Shown: piece by piece, positions 45,416-57,835 of the stretch | How the letters are laid out: every line of letters begins with the position of its first letter | How positions within the stretch are numbered: position 1 is the stretch's first letter | From: Protea cynaroides | Lineage: Eukaryota; Streptophyta; Magnoliopsida; Proteales; Proteaceae | Direction: 5' to 3' | Assembly (NCBI GenBank): GCA_028583415.1 | Contig: CM053267.1 | Span: 17,217,583 to 17,281,582, forward strand | Length of the DNA: 64,000 nucleotides | Made by a program: the position numbers and the translations under genes | The notes under the pieces: model-generated | What the model was told of the DNA's origin: nothing | Databases searched by the model: none | Seen by the model: the letters and a program-made list of their open reading frames with translations, nothing else

Positions 45416-47868
45416 TGTCATACCCCAATTCTGGACTAATTAGAATGGTGTGATGAACCGTCAATAAACCAACGGTTCAACCAGGATCTCGTATAGGCTA
45501 TGCCAACCATGTTAAACCAAAACACATTCCACATTAATCAGAGATAAAAAAAATAAATAGCGAAAGTCTTATTAATAATGAACTGAGGTCCAATCATGAT
45601 AAATAATTAATTATTCAGTTATCTCCAAGTAACCAAAATATAATTTAATACATATTACAAATCTTCAAATACGAAAGTTAAAACTAAGCGCATCCATAGT
45701 TGAAACGCTCGCTTAACAATCATAATAGTCCTCCACAGCTTGCTCATCCATAGCTGCCACCTATTCATATGTTAGTGTGTCGACATAATTTTCAACTGTA
45801 ATACCTGCAACATCAGAAATTAAAAAGAATTGCATCCGTGAGGATCAACTCTCCAACTTGAGCTCAATGAGTAAACAAAACAATGCAACAAACATATGCA
45901 TGCATTCAATTCATATCTTTGGTCTGGTTCATAAGTTTACAATGTGCAATAGAAAGGATTGGTGGCCACCGCACCTCTATACACGAGTGTGTGAAGCTGC
46001 CCAAAGGATCAAACACCAATTCCATCCCACATGCACCCATCATGGAATAGAGATAGAGTTAAAGTGCCTGGATCAAACACCGCATGACACTTCCCCTGAT
46101 GCCCTACCCATACCAATACGTAAGCCTCTATTGGCGAGGGCTTGCAAACTGGGTTTGTAACTAACCAATCGTAATGCCAAACAGTGTATCCAAGGTCTCA
46201 CCCCAGCATCCCTCAATACGTCCATAGAGATAGAGTTAAGGCCCCCCGACAGAGTCAGAGACTATACAGTCCGAGACCACCTCCCCTGATGCCCTACGAC
46301 GTAATAGTTCTGCTAAGGTAATGGGGATACGACGATGTCAGTGGACAAGACTTGAGTAGAGATAGAGCTAGAGTCTGGTGACCAGGATAAACCACAGTAT
46401 CACGTCCTCCCCCTGATGCCCCATTCGCATCAAGTACACTAACCACACATAAGCATTCACATGGCTATTCCTAGCATCATCATCAACATCATGTTATAAA
46501 TAAACAAAATTAAATATGCATTAGCAGTAATAACAGGAATATTGGATGACATGTGAAATGCACATTACAAGCATACAAGTATTGCATTATTCATGGCATT
46601 GGACTCAATAAGTAAAACAGCTTGTTATTAGTCTATTAGTTTAGGTCTTGTTCCCTCACCTTTGATTGATGTTTGTTCCTCTCCCAAGCTTTGGAAGTCA
46701 CTTTGAATCTATTAGGAACCTAAACAATTAATGTATTTAAGTTAGGGTTGCTGTTTACCAAGTTACAGTAGTCAAAAACCTTGTTTGGTTACAAAATATG
46801 CTTGTTGTTAACGTGTGGTCGGATGTGTGGTCGGAACTGTGGTCGCAATATATGTGACCACACATTGTGTGATCAGACCCTGTTGTCGCAATTTCTGCGA
46901 CCACACCATGCGACCACACCTTTCCTGAGAACTTCCCGAATAGTTGTGGTCGGACCCTGTGGTCGCAATTTTTGCAACCACACCATGCGACCACATGATG
47001 TTTGGTCACTTTTTCATCTTCAACACTAATTCTTCTTGAGTCGATTCCTCGCTCATCTGTTGGGTTCATCCTATGATTATTCTATGGCCATTATTTACAG
47101 TTTTTCATTAACCATTATCCCTAATCTCTTTTCTCATGGTTTTTCTTAAAAATTCCATAACCGAAATCATTGCATTAGATTCAACACAACAACTTGATAA
47201 AATGAACCTATCCTATCTGATCTAGCCTACAGAGTGAAGTCCATAGCTTAAGCTTGCTGTAGGGAGATTGAACTTTTCTCTACAAAACCTTCTTCTCCAA
47301 GCTTTTTCTCCAAATCTCCTTCTTTTCCTTCTCTTCCTTTCTCTTTCTCTCTTAAATTAAGGGTTTCAATTTGTGTTCTAAAAGAGTAAGAGAGGCTAAG
47401 AAACGTCCCTTAGATAGAGGGAAAAACTCCATATAAAGTCCCACTTAGATTAGGAAAGAACCCCCTTCAAATTAGAAAAGTTTCCTAAACATGGAGTCAG
47501 TTCAGCATCGTGTGGTCGCACGTGTGGTCGTAGAATCCATCGACCACACGTCCCAAAACTTCCAACCACACGTTGTGTGGTCTCATGGTGTGGTCTCATG
47601 TGTGATCTCATGTATCGACCACACGTTCTGACCACACGTCCGACCACACCTACTACCACACGATCAAAATTTTTTGGCTTTTAGTTTTGGACTGGTTGCT
47701 TCTACACGATCTTAAATGGTCAACCACACCAATGAAATTTGACTCGTTGCTTACCTTATCTTGTGGTTTCTTCATTCAATTTGTTCACTTGAGCCAATTA
47801 TGATGGAAAGATTGGTCACGACACAAGAATGTAAAGTTAGACTGGGTTCATGGCGGGCGGGTCTTACA
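45416..47868 (-). repeat. 3' LTR of element C
   Basis: Bounded by TGTCATACCCC (left) and GGGTCTTACA (right). Dyad-motif clusters lie at about 46815-47000 and 47508-47660, core TGTGGTCG/CGACCACA. The TATA position (minus, near 47410-47425) reads CTCTATCTAAG, a weakened box compared with A. Confidence 0.88.
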
Positions 47869-47965
47869 ACTCCACTACCCTTAAAAGAAATTTCGTCCTT
47901 GAAATTTGAACGTACGGATCTTACAACTCCCCCCATCCTTAAGATAAATTTTGTCCTCAAAATTT
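47869..47965 (-). other. polypurine tract region of element C, tandemly duplicated
   Basis: On plus, GTCTTACAACTCC occurs at 47861 and ATCTTACAACTCCCCCC at 47927, each followed by CTTAAAAGAAATTTCGTCCT or a close variant and TTTGA. The PPT and the first LTR bases are therefore present twice, about 65 bases apart; the inner copy has the purer tract. Confidence 0.65.
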
Positions 47966-50900
47966 GATTTTACTTTGGAGTCAATAGGTGGAAATACTGT
48001 TTCTGCATTGCATCTTCTTCTTCCCATGCAATCTTCTCCACGTCTTGTCTACGCCAGGTTACCTTCATATAATAATTATCCCAGCTTTGGAGATGTTGTA
48101 CCTTTCAACCAGTGAACTAGGCTGGTATCACTTTAATAGTTAAATCTTCTATCTAATCCAGTGGATCCATGGTCAATACCTTTGATATGGATCTCCAATG
48201 TACTTTTTCAATAGAGACACATGAAATATGTCATGCGCACTAGACATGGACAGCGGTAACGCTAGTTGATATGCAACTTTTCTACGTCTTTCCAAAATTT
48301 TTTATGAGGTCCAAAACATGTATAGGATACAACTTTCCCTTCTTGTTGAATCGTTTTAAACCATGCATAAGTGATATCTCCAAAAACACTTTGTTACTTA
48401 TGGTGAACTCGAGGTCTTAACATCTCGTCTGCCACTCGATAGGTTTCTTCAATAGACTTAGGTTTTATAATTTCTTATTCTCCGACTTCGTTCCAAAACA
48501 AAGGAATTCAATATTTCTACCATACCATGCTTTATAGATGACATCTACATAGTAGCTTGGTAGAAAATTTAATCCACATATAGCTTAGTTAGCCGCACAC
48601 CGAGGTTGTATAGCAATGGAATGAGCTATCTTCATAAGGCGATCAATATCACCCAAACTGCGTCAACCGATCTGGGAGTTAGTGGCAAATCGATGACATA
48701 GTTTATTGTAATGCAGTTTTACTTCCAGACTGGCTCCGATAGTTGTTGTAGTAAGCCATGTTAGTTTTTGTCTTTCAGCTTTTACTTGCTGATAATTCAG
48801 ACACTGGAACATGCACTAAGCCACATCTATTATCATTCCTCTTTACAAGTACAATCTCTTCAGGTCATGATACATATTGGTACTCTAGGATGTCCTGAAT
48901 ATAGAGTGCCATGGGCCCTTATCATTATCCTCTTCATGATATCAGAGTCTTTACCTTCAGGTATTCAAAATCTACCTCTGTATCTGAGTACCGTCTCAAC
49001 ATTCAAAGTAAGTCAGGGTTAGGTTTTTCTTTCTCTAAATATTTTTGCACCGTTCTTATATATGGATCTAACAAAATTGCTACTTTTTCTTCATTCATCA
49101 ATTAAGAGATGATCACTAATGCCACAAGCGCCGTCAAAGAACTATTGCTCCATAAGTTCATCCATAAGTTCTTGCTCAATTGGATCATCATGAGTTTCTA
49201 TTATATGTTACTCTTCTTTCAAATCTGAATCTGTTGCTGCGAAACATAAGGCAGCATTTATACTGGGTCCTTCCTCGGACTTCATAATTTCCTTTTTGCT
49301 TAAGGCCTTAGCTACTACATTAGCTTTGCTCGAGTGACACTAAATATCATGGTCTTAATCCTTCAGGAGTTCCAACTATCTCCTTAGCTTCATGTTCAAC
49401 TCTTTCTAGTGAAGAGATAAATAAAACTCTTATAATCAGATTTAATTTGAAATCCTTCTCCGTATAGATAATGTCTCAACGTCTTGATTGCATGAATCAC
49501 AGTTGCTAAATCCAAATCATGAGTTGGGTGATTCTTTTCATGCTCTTTCAGTTATCTTGAAACATATGAATTCGCTTGTTTACCTTACATCAACCCGCAT
49601 CCTAGACCCAATCTGAAAGCATCGGTGTGTAAGGTAAAAGGTTCCCCTGGCACCGAAACGATCAAGATGGGAGCTGATATCAATCTTGTTTTTAGAGTTT
49701 GGAAACATTCTTCACACTTTTTAATCTAATTAAACTCCTCTCCCTTCCTAGTTAGCATGGTAAGAGGTTTTGCGATCTTAGAGTGGTCCTCCACAAATCG
49801 TCTGTAATAACCAGCTAAACCCAAGAAACTTCTGATCTTCGTAATATTCTTTAGGTGTTTCTCACCATCTGATTACTTCTATCTTAATAGGGTCCACTTT
49901 AATCCTTTTTTATAATGCTACGTGATCTAAGAAGATCACTTTGTTTAATCAGGTCTCATATTTCTTGGACTTGACATAAAGCTTCTCCCTTCTCAGCTAT
50001 TGTAAAGCTGATCTAAAATTTGTTGTATGAGCTGCTTCATTCTTGGAATAAACTAAAATATCATCTATGAAAATTATGATCGACGTATCCACATGTCATG
50101 AAACACCCAGTTCATCAGCTCCATTAAAATATGCTAGAGCACTGGTTAATCCCAATGATATATCTAGGAACTCATAATAATCATTGATGGTTTTAAAAAC
50201 TATCTTTGGAATATCACTGTCTCAATTTCTTCAGCTGATGATATCATGATCAAAGATCAATCTTAGAAAATACCTTTGCCCCTTGCAACTATTTAAACAA
50301 GTCATCGATCTGAGGTAGTGGATGTCGGTTCTTGATCGTGAGCTTGTTCAATTCTCGATAGTCTATACATAATGTTTTTTTTGGGTTTTTTGGGGTGGTT
50401 GGGGGGGGGGTGGGGTGGGGGGGTTTGGGGGTTGGGGGGGGGGGGGGGGGGGGTTTGGGTTTTTAGGGCAAGGGGGTGACACAATTTCTTCGTGATGATA
50501 TCATGATCAAAGATCAATCTTAGAAAATACCTTTGCCCCTTGCAACTATTTAAACAAGTCATCGATCTGAGGTAGTGGATGTCGGTTCTTGATCGTGAGC
50601 TTGTTCAATTCTCGATAGTCTATACATAATCTGACACTATCGTCCTTCTTCTTTACTAATTGCATTGGCGCTCCCTGTGATGCAATAATTAACCGTTGCC
50701 CCTCCCCTGGGGGCCCTACGGAGTTACTTTATAGGTGCCTTTGATACAGGTATCGTCCTTGGTAACAAGTCGATGACAAACTGGGTCGCACGATCAGATG
50801 GTAACCTAGGTAAGTCTCCTGGAAACACATCAAGAAATTTACGCATCACATCAATATCTTCCATCTGTGGTGCTTCTTTGGTAACATATACCACAGATAC

Positions 50901-51140
50901 CATATATCCAACTCCTTTCTCTTCAAAGCATCTCTTTGCCTTTAGCATAGAAAGGATCAACTTTTACTTCTTAGGCAACATGCTTTCAATAAAACTAAAT
51001 TATATACCGTCTTTATTCTTGAATGATAACCTCTTCTATGCACATAACAACTTTATAGAGTGTTCAGACAACTATTCTATTCCCAAGATGACGTCAAAGT
51101 TGTCCATCTCAAATTGATTTAGGTTGCATCCAAATTCTGT
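47966..51140 (-). pseudogene. pol of element C, heavily degraded
   Basis: Order on minus is protease, RT, RNase H, integrase, chromodomain. Identifiable points are FDVILG at about 51090, the protease-RT linker frame 50724-50960 (KAPIK end), RT motif FIDDILVYS at 50044-50082, an RNase H block near 49510, integrase DLPLTPR near 48680, and a WEEEDAMQKQ chromodomain end near 48000. Frames are broken every one to three hundred bases. RT is further interrupted by a duplication around a G-rich stretch (50236-50630). Confidence 0.82.
50236..50630. repeat. 138-base exact duplication around a poly-G/T stretch
   Basis: 50236-50373 and 50493-50630 appear identical. Between them 50374-50480 is almost only G and T, with G runs over ten. 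In a block where everything else has diverged, an exact copy beside low-complexity sequence points to a read or assembly error rather than biology. Confidence 0.85.
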
Positions 51141-53000
51141 CCATCCATACAATTCAGACATTGCTCATAACACTCATCTAATGCAACATTTAGTCCAAAA
51201 TGGCTTGAACTATCAAAATTTGATTTAAAGGTCTTAATGAACACATTTAATCATCTTTTATCTCTTAGTTTTTCAAAAACTATAGTTAATAATCTCATAT
51301 CTTGAAATACTCATTAGCTTATATTTCCTTTATCACTGTTGTTCTACCCTGATCTCTCTTTCATATACCTTGAAAAATATCTTATGATTGTTACTTCATA
51401 TCCCAAGTCTACCTCTAGGCATTAGGTATATGCTTATAAATTCATTAATTCAGCCAAACTCTTTTGGTCTTTTCTTAATCATTTCATTTAACATTGGGCA
51501 TAACTCAGTATTCATTGTACTAATCTGAATACTATCAATGCCATGATTTTTGACTTCATCCTTGTATCCACTCCTAGATTTGTCCTTAGAAATCTTCTGC
51601 CTTGTCAAAATTCATACCTATATAGCCATCTTTAATTTTATTCGAGTGCTATCTACTATTTACTAACTGCTCTTGGAATTTTTCACTTCTTGCTCATACA
51701 CTCTTTTACAGATCATGACTCCTACCCATCCAATCAGTAATCTCAAAATAGATGTTCCATTACTTCATCTGAGGTCTCTTGACTATAGCATCTAATCTGA
51801 ATTCAATTGTCTTCCTCCAATAATTCTCTTATTAACTAAACATCTTATCAATGGATGTCAAGGAATATAAGAATCATAATGTTTATCAAAAAGTAATTCA
51901 TTTCCTTCTTTCAATTTAGTATAATGACGAACACTTGCTTAATCTAGTAAACTTAGGTTTAAAGGATCAGAGGTAAATCTATGGTAATCCAACCGACATC
52001 AACAGGTCGTTAAGTTGCATGGTGGTCTAACTATATGAAAATAGAGGTTTTATAGTTCTTAACCTCATGGTTACAGGTTCTATTGAGTATATAATGCCAT
52101 TGGTCGATGCACTACAGAAGTAAATCTGGAGAAAGTTTTGGTACATCAATAAATCAGGTATAAATCGAAAAGATGTACTCTCAACATGATTAAACATTTA
52201 ACTGTTCATTCAGTTCATATCTCTGTTCATATTGTAGATCATGAGAGTAGCTCAGATTGGTATAATCAGGACTAATACTAAAGAACAATATCTATAAATC
52301 CAATTGACAGGTTGAATCAAGAAGGTATCCAGTCAAGGTACGAGAATTTAAAATCAGATATGTACATCCTCTATAATCATAAGAGTAAATCAATAATGCA
52401 CTGCATCCTATATAAACCTATCTAGTTATATGACCACAATATATTTGATCCTTTGTTGAAAACGTTTGAGGCTTTATCTTCAGAAAATATTCCTCAACCC
52501 TTGTTGGATCATTCTACCATGATGCAGTTATCCCATACATCGGTAGCTGATAAGGGTAACCACCTTGATCCACTGCTTGTTGTGCACCAAGCTTCTGTAC
52601 TGGGGTGTATGTTCCTGGGACTTGCTGTATGGCAGGGACTGTGTTATAGCTAACAGGTGCTGGGGGTATAGTGTTGCTACCAAATGGGTACCATACTTGG
52701 TTTGACATGGAGTGTTGATGTAGCATTGGCAACTTGGATAGTGATTTACATAGCAACTTGCATAGTCGGTCTCATCTGTTGTTGTTCTTGTATTTTATCG
52801 GGCCAAGATTATTACAACCGTAGCCAAGGCACTTGGTAGTCCAGGTAGATTGACTGGAGTGGCCTGGTTGTTCACTCTTTTGATTTTCTACAGTCTGATT
52901 ATCATTATTTAATATCTACTCAGATGAGTTTTCACTACCCGTTCCTGACCCAGATAGTGGTGGGATCAAGTTGCAACATCTTCTTAATGCTCAACGGGTA
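51141..53000 (-). pseudogene. gag of element C, heavily degraded
   Basis: Only the N-terminal linker is clear: the minus frame 52514-52756 (Gln/Pro/Tyr-rich, with GGYPYQLPMYG) matches the QYQPPMYG region of gag B. The rest (51150-52500) is AT-rich and broken; no zinc knuckle could be read. Confidence 0.55.
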
Positions 53001-53538
53001 ATGGATCAGCGTATGACAGATCTCACCCAGGAGTATAGCTTTATCTTCTTTTATAGTTACTCTCATTTTTGATGTATGACCATTGTTCTCCTATCTCTAT
53101 TGGATTTAAATCGAGATCTTTCCCTTTACCTTTGCAGGGATTTAGGCGATACTAGCCATTTTTCTTCTTTCTCTGTCATACATCGAGTTTCACATCTCGT
53201 GAGTACCAACTCGGTATTCCAATTTTTCTGCTTTACAGCTGCTTTCTTCTTGCTAGTGTACTATATCCTTTGTATACTCAGACAACTATCTAACTTGTAG
53301 ATCGTACCATATACTATTTAATTATCAGGATACATTTAGATTTTATTTTTCTGTCTGTGTCTACATATGGTTTCACCTTTTATATGTACATTATTGTCTT
53401 GTTTAAGTTCTGTCTCAACCAACACAGGTGCTTATGGTATGTTTGTATTAAACCTTTTAATTTATCCTAACTCAGTTCATGGACTCTAGTGGAAGTATTC
53501 AAGTTTAATGGGCAAGACCTAAGAGCTCTGATACCAAG
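53001..53538 (-). other. leader of element C between PBS and gag
   Basis: About 0.5 kb of T-rich sequence without an antisense gene or dyad-motif cluster, unlike the 2.5-kb leader of B. Confidence 0.55.
53524..53535 (-). other. primer-binding site of element C (initiator tRNA-Met)
   Basis: GCTCTGATACCA on plus, i.e. TGGTATCAGAGC on minus, three bases from the LTR end at 53539. Confidence 0.92.
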
Positions 53539-55960
53539 TTGTCACACCCTAATTCTGGACTAACTAGAATGGTGTGATGAATCGTCAATAAACCAACGGT
53601 TCAACCAGGATCTCGTATAGGCTATGCCAACCATGTTAAATCAAAACAAATTCTACATTAATCAGAGATAATAAAGTAAATAGCGGAAGTCTTATTAATA
53701 ATGAACTGAGGTCTAATCATGATAAATAATTAATAATCCAGTTATCTCCAAGTAACCAAAACATAATTAGTTACATATTACAAAAATCTAAATACGAAAG
53801 TTAAAACTAAGCGCATCCATAGTTGAAACGCTCGCTTCACAATCATAATAGTCCTCCACAGCTTGCTCATCCATAGCCGCCACCTGTTCATATGTTGGTG
53901 TGTCGACATAATCTTCAACCGTAATACCTGCAACATTAGAAACTAAAAAGAATTGTGCGCACGAGGGTCAGCTCTCTAACTTGAGCTCAGTGAGTAAACA
54001 AAACAATACAACAAACATATGCATGCATTCAATTCATATCTTTGGTCTGGTTCATAAGTTTGCAATGTGCAATAGAAAGAATTGGTGGCCACCGCACCTC
54101 TATACACGAGTGTGTGAAGCCGCCCAAAGGATCAAACACCAATGCCATCCCACATGCACCCATCATGGAATAGAAATAGAGCTAAAGTGCCCGGATCAAA
54201 CACCGCATGACACTTCCCCTGATGCCCTACCCATACCAATACATAAGCCCCTATTGGTGAGGGCTTGCAAACTGGGCTCGCAACTAATCAATCTTAATGC
54301 CAAACAGTGTATCCAAGGCCTCACCCCAGCATCCCTCAATATGTCCATAGAGATAGAGCTAAGGCCCCCTGACAAAGTCAGAGACTACACAGTCTGAGAC
54401 CACCTCCCTTGATGCCCTACGACGTAATAGTTCTGCTAAGGTAATGGGGATATGACGATGTCAGTTGACAAGACTTGAGTAGAGATAGAGCTAGAGTCTG
54501 GTGACCAGGATGAACCACAGTGTCACGTCCTCCCCCTGATGCCCCACTCGCATCAAGTATACTAACCACACACAAACATTCACATGTCTATTCTTAGCAT
54601 CATCATCAACATCATGTTATAAATAAACGGAATTAAATATGCATGAGCAGTAATAACAAAAATATTGGATGACATGTGAAATGCATATTACAAGCATACA
54701 AACATAGAATCATTCATGGCATTGGACTCAATAAGTAAAACAGCTTGTTATTAGCCAATTAGTTTAGGTCCTGTTCCCTCACCTTTTATTGATGTTTGTT
54801 CCTCTCCCAAGCTTTGGAAGTCACTTTGAATCTATTAAGAAACTAAACAATTAATGTATTTAAGTTAGGGTTCCTGTTTACCAAGTTACAGTAGTCAAAA
54901 ACAATGTTTGGTTACAAAATATGCTTGTTGTTAACGTGTGGTCAGATGTGTGGTCGGACCTGTGGTCGGACCCTGTTGTCACAATTTCTGCGACCACACC
55001 TTTCCTGAGAACTTCTCGAATAGCTGTGGTAGGATCCTATGGTAGTAATTTTTGCGACTACACCATGCGACCACATGATGTTTGGTCACTTTTCATCTTC
55101 AACTCAAATTCTTCTTGAGTCGATTCCTCGGCTCATCTCTTGGGTTCATCCAATGATTATTCTATGGACATTATTTATAGTTTCCCATTAACCATTATCC
55201 CTACTCTCTTTTCTCATGGTTTTTCTTAGAAATTCCATAACCGAAATCGTTGCATTAGATTTAACACAACAACTTGATAAAAGGAACCTATCCTATCTGA
55301 TCTAGCCTAGAGAGTCAAGACCATACCTTAAGCTTGTTGTAGGGAGATTTAACTTTTCTCTTCAAAACCTTCTTCTCCAAACTTTTTCTCTAAATCTCCT
55401 TCTTCCCCTTCTCTTCCTTTCTCTTTCTCTCTTAGATTTAGGGTTTCAATTTGTGTTCTAAAAGAGTAAGAGAGGCTAAGAATCATCCCTTACATAGAGG
55501 AAAAAACTACATATAAAGTCCCACTTAGATTAGGAAAGAACCCCCCTCAAATTAGGAAAGTTTCCTAAACACGAAGTCAGTTCAGTATCGTGTGGTCGCA
55601 CGTGAGGTTGCAGAATCCGTCGACCACACGTCCCAAAACTTCCAACCACACATTGTGTGGTCTCATGTGTGGTCTCATGGTGTGGTCTCTTGTGTGGTCT
55701 CATGTATCGACCATACATTCTGACCACACATCCGACCACACCTGCTACCACACGACCAAAATTTTTTGGTTTTTAGTTTTGGACTGGTTGCTTCCACACA
55801 ATCTTAAATGGTCAACCACACCAACTAAATTTGACTCGTTGCTTACCTTATCTTGTGGTTTCTTCATACATTTGTTTCACTTGAGCCGGTTATGATGGAA
55901 AGATCGATCACGACACAGGATTGTAAGGTTAGACCGGGTTTGTGGCATGCGGGTCTTACA
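53539..55960 (-). repeat. 5' LTR of element C
   Basis: From TGTCACACCC to CGGGTCTTACA. Colinear with 45416-47868. Motif clusters at about 54930-55080 and 55588-55760 with core TGTGGTCG/CGACCACA. Confidence 0.9.
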
Positions 55961-55965
55961 ACAAG
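55961..55965. repeat. target-site duplication ACAAG (right)
   Basis: Second copy of ACAAG after the LTR end TCTTACA. Confidence 0.92.
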
Positions 55966-56188
55966 CAACTATCAATTCATCCAAAGTCCACTTTGTTCTA
56001 TAAGTTCTATATGCCACTTTAATATGCCTGTACTCATTAGATAGAGATTTTATTGCCAAGTATACCAGATGATCCTTATCAACAATATGTCCTATATCTT
56101 TGAGTTTTTTAACTATATCAGCAAGTCCTAAAAGGTGATCTGTAACATTAGCTTTTCCATCATAAACAATGATAGACAATTTTGCCAT
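55966..56188 (-). pseudogene. copia gag, N-terminal part
   Basis: The minus frame has the gag-polypeptide-of-copia pattern: YDGKANVTDHLLGLADIV, IKSLSNEYRHIKVAY, KWTLDELIVA. It runs up to the insertion site of element C and is continued at 45410. The gag start beyond 56188 is lost at the junction with Tat/Ogre-like DNA. Confidence 0.78.
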
Positions 56189-56815
56189 CAGGGTACCTGT
56201 GAGGACAAAGATCGTAATCTTTTTTGGAAATCGCTACCTAGATTAAGGTCTAGGACCTTAGAAATGTGAAATCTCACCCCAAGGTAAGAATTCGATTGAC
56301 TCATTACCCTTAAATTGGATTTCTGGTCGGTCAGAGATTGGGTAAGCGTCAGGTTACGGTTATGGGAAGGGGTTAGGCACCCAAATTGTTCGATCAAAAT
56401 CGGTCTCCTATACCTTTCCTATGCTAGACTCTGTCTGTTAAACCGAACCAAACCAAGTGATTTGATATCATTGAACCGAATCTGTATCCATTAGATTGCC
56501 TATGTACATGGAATTATTCTAAAAATCAGGTTCACCATCGTAGTTCAGGTGTGATTAAAGTTTATGGCTATGATTTATGCTTGTGCATGATTAAGTTCAT
56601 TGTTCAAGTTGAAGTTTATGCTTGAAAGAATAAGAAACCCAATGGGTTAGGATCTAGATAGTCCATGTGGACTGATAGATAGTCCTAGTAGATCTAAGAA
56701 TGGATAACCCTTTCTAGGTCAAAATATGGATAACCTATTCTGGATTGAAATGTGGATAACCCTTCCTGGATTGAAATGTGGATAACCCATTCTGGGTTGG
56801 AATATGGATAAATAT

Positions 56816-57070
56816 CCTAGTGGATCAATGGATAGTCCGAGTGGACTAAGGTGTGGTCTGAATTTGGGCTTCTCTCAAATAGCCTACGTATCCTAGGGTT
56901 TGACCTAGGAATCAAAATCCGCGTATTTCAGGATGGATTAAAATGGTTGGATATGCTAGTGGATCGAGGGATAGTCCAAGTGGACTAAGGTGTGGATCCA
57001 AATTTGGGCTTCTCCCAAATAGCCTATGTATCATAAGGTTTGACCTAGGAATCAGAATCTGTGTAGTTCG
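56816..57070. repeat. tandem duplication, unit about 139 bases
   Basis: CTAGTGGATC...GATAGTCC...GTGGACTAAGGTGTGG...TTTGGGCTTCTC...AATAGCCTA..TATC...TTTGACCTAGGAATCA occurs twice in a row (from about 56817 and about 56957). Confidence 0.8.
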
Positions 57071-57544
57071 GGCTCTAGAATAACCTGTTCTAGGTTAGAA
57101 TGTGAGAACTTGTTATAGGTTTAGGGTTTAGAATCTTTCTAGGATTAGGATTGAGAACCTATTCTAGGTTTAGGGTTTATTGAGAGGTAAAAATCGTCCT
57201 GAGTTATCCTTTTCATCCTAAATTTTAATTTTGAAAGGTTTGGCAAAGCATTCTCTTTTTTTATTAAGCTTTTTATTATTTCCCATTATGCCCTTCCCAG
57301 GAATGTGGGTGCCTAAATTCACGTCCCCATGCCTAATATGTTTGCTAGGTGTACAGATATGACAGTTCGACTAGGGTTTTGCATAAATTAAATTATTACC
57401 AAAAATAAATTATTCATCTAAATATGGCATATAAAACATTTATGGCAAGAAATTCACATATAGCAAGATGTTTAGAAATATCTCAAATATGACATGTATT
57501 ACAAATAAGGTAAGAACCTATATGGAAAGATCTAATATGCTAAT

Positions 57545-57835
57545 CTAAGCATGGCAAGACCTAATATGGCAAGAAATCAATATATGCATCTATATATCAA
57601 TATGGAAAGTATTAAACAGAGAATGCAAATATGACATGAATTATCTAAAAAAGATAAGATCTTATATGCTATTTTCTAAGCATGGTAAGACCTAATATGG
57701 TAAGAAATTGATGTACGCATCTATATATCAACATCATAAGTATCAAACATAGAATGCAAAATATGGCAGGACATTTAAAAAGGTAATATCTTATATGCTA
57801 TTTTCTAAGCATGGTAACACCTAATATGGTCAGTG
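57545..57835. repeat. tandem repeat, unit about 130 bases
   Basis: Three starts of AGCATGGCAAGACCTAATAT-type units (about 57546, 57673, 57806), each followed by GCATCTATATATCAA and CTTATATGCTATTTTCTA. Confidence 0.75.

Larger units (their letters stand above)
45416..55960 (-). mobile_element. full-length Ty3/gypsy retrotransposon C (Tekay/Del-type), 10.5 kb
   Basis: Both LTRs are complete (45416-47868 and 53539-55960), with PBS, degenerate gag-pol and a duplicated PPT region, all on the minus strand, flanked by ACAAG. By eye the LTRs agree at roughly nine bases in ten, mostly with transition differences, so it is old but younger than the copia host element. Pol motifs found on minus: FDVILG (protease end, about 51090), FIDDILVYS (about 50044-50082), a PTHDLDLA RNase H block (about 49510), DLPLTPR integrase (about 48665-48700), and the chromodomain end (about 47990-48055). 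It lacks the antisense gene found in B. Confidence 0.92.
43690..56195 (-). mobile_element. Ty1/copia relic split by element C
   Basis: Pieces on the minus strand: gag N-half (55966-56188), gag zinc-knuckle part (44998-45410), a PPT-like GCCCAAGTGAAAGAA (44120-44134) and a 3' LTR (about 43690-44119). Protease, integrase and RT are absent; only about 0.9 kb separates the gag end from the PPT, so pol was deleted. Element C sits inside gag with a 5-bp duplication, so the copia element is the older of the two. The 5' LTR is not present at the right side, where Tat/Ogre-like DNA begins at about 56200. Confidence 0.75.
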
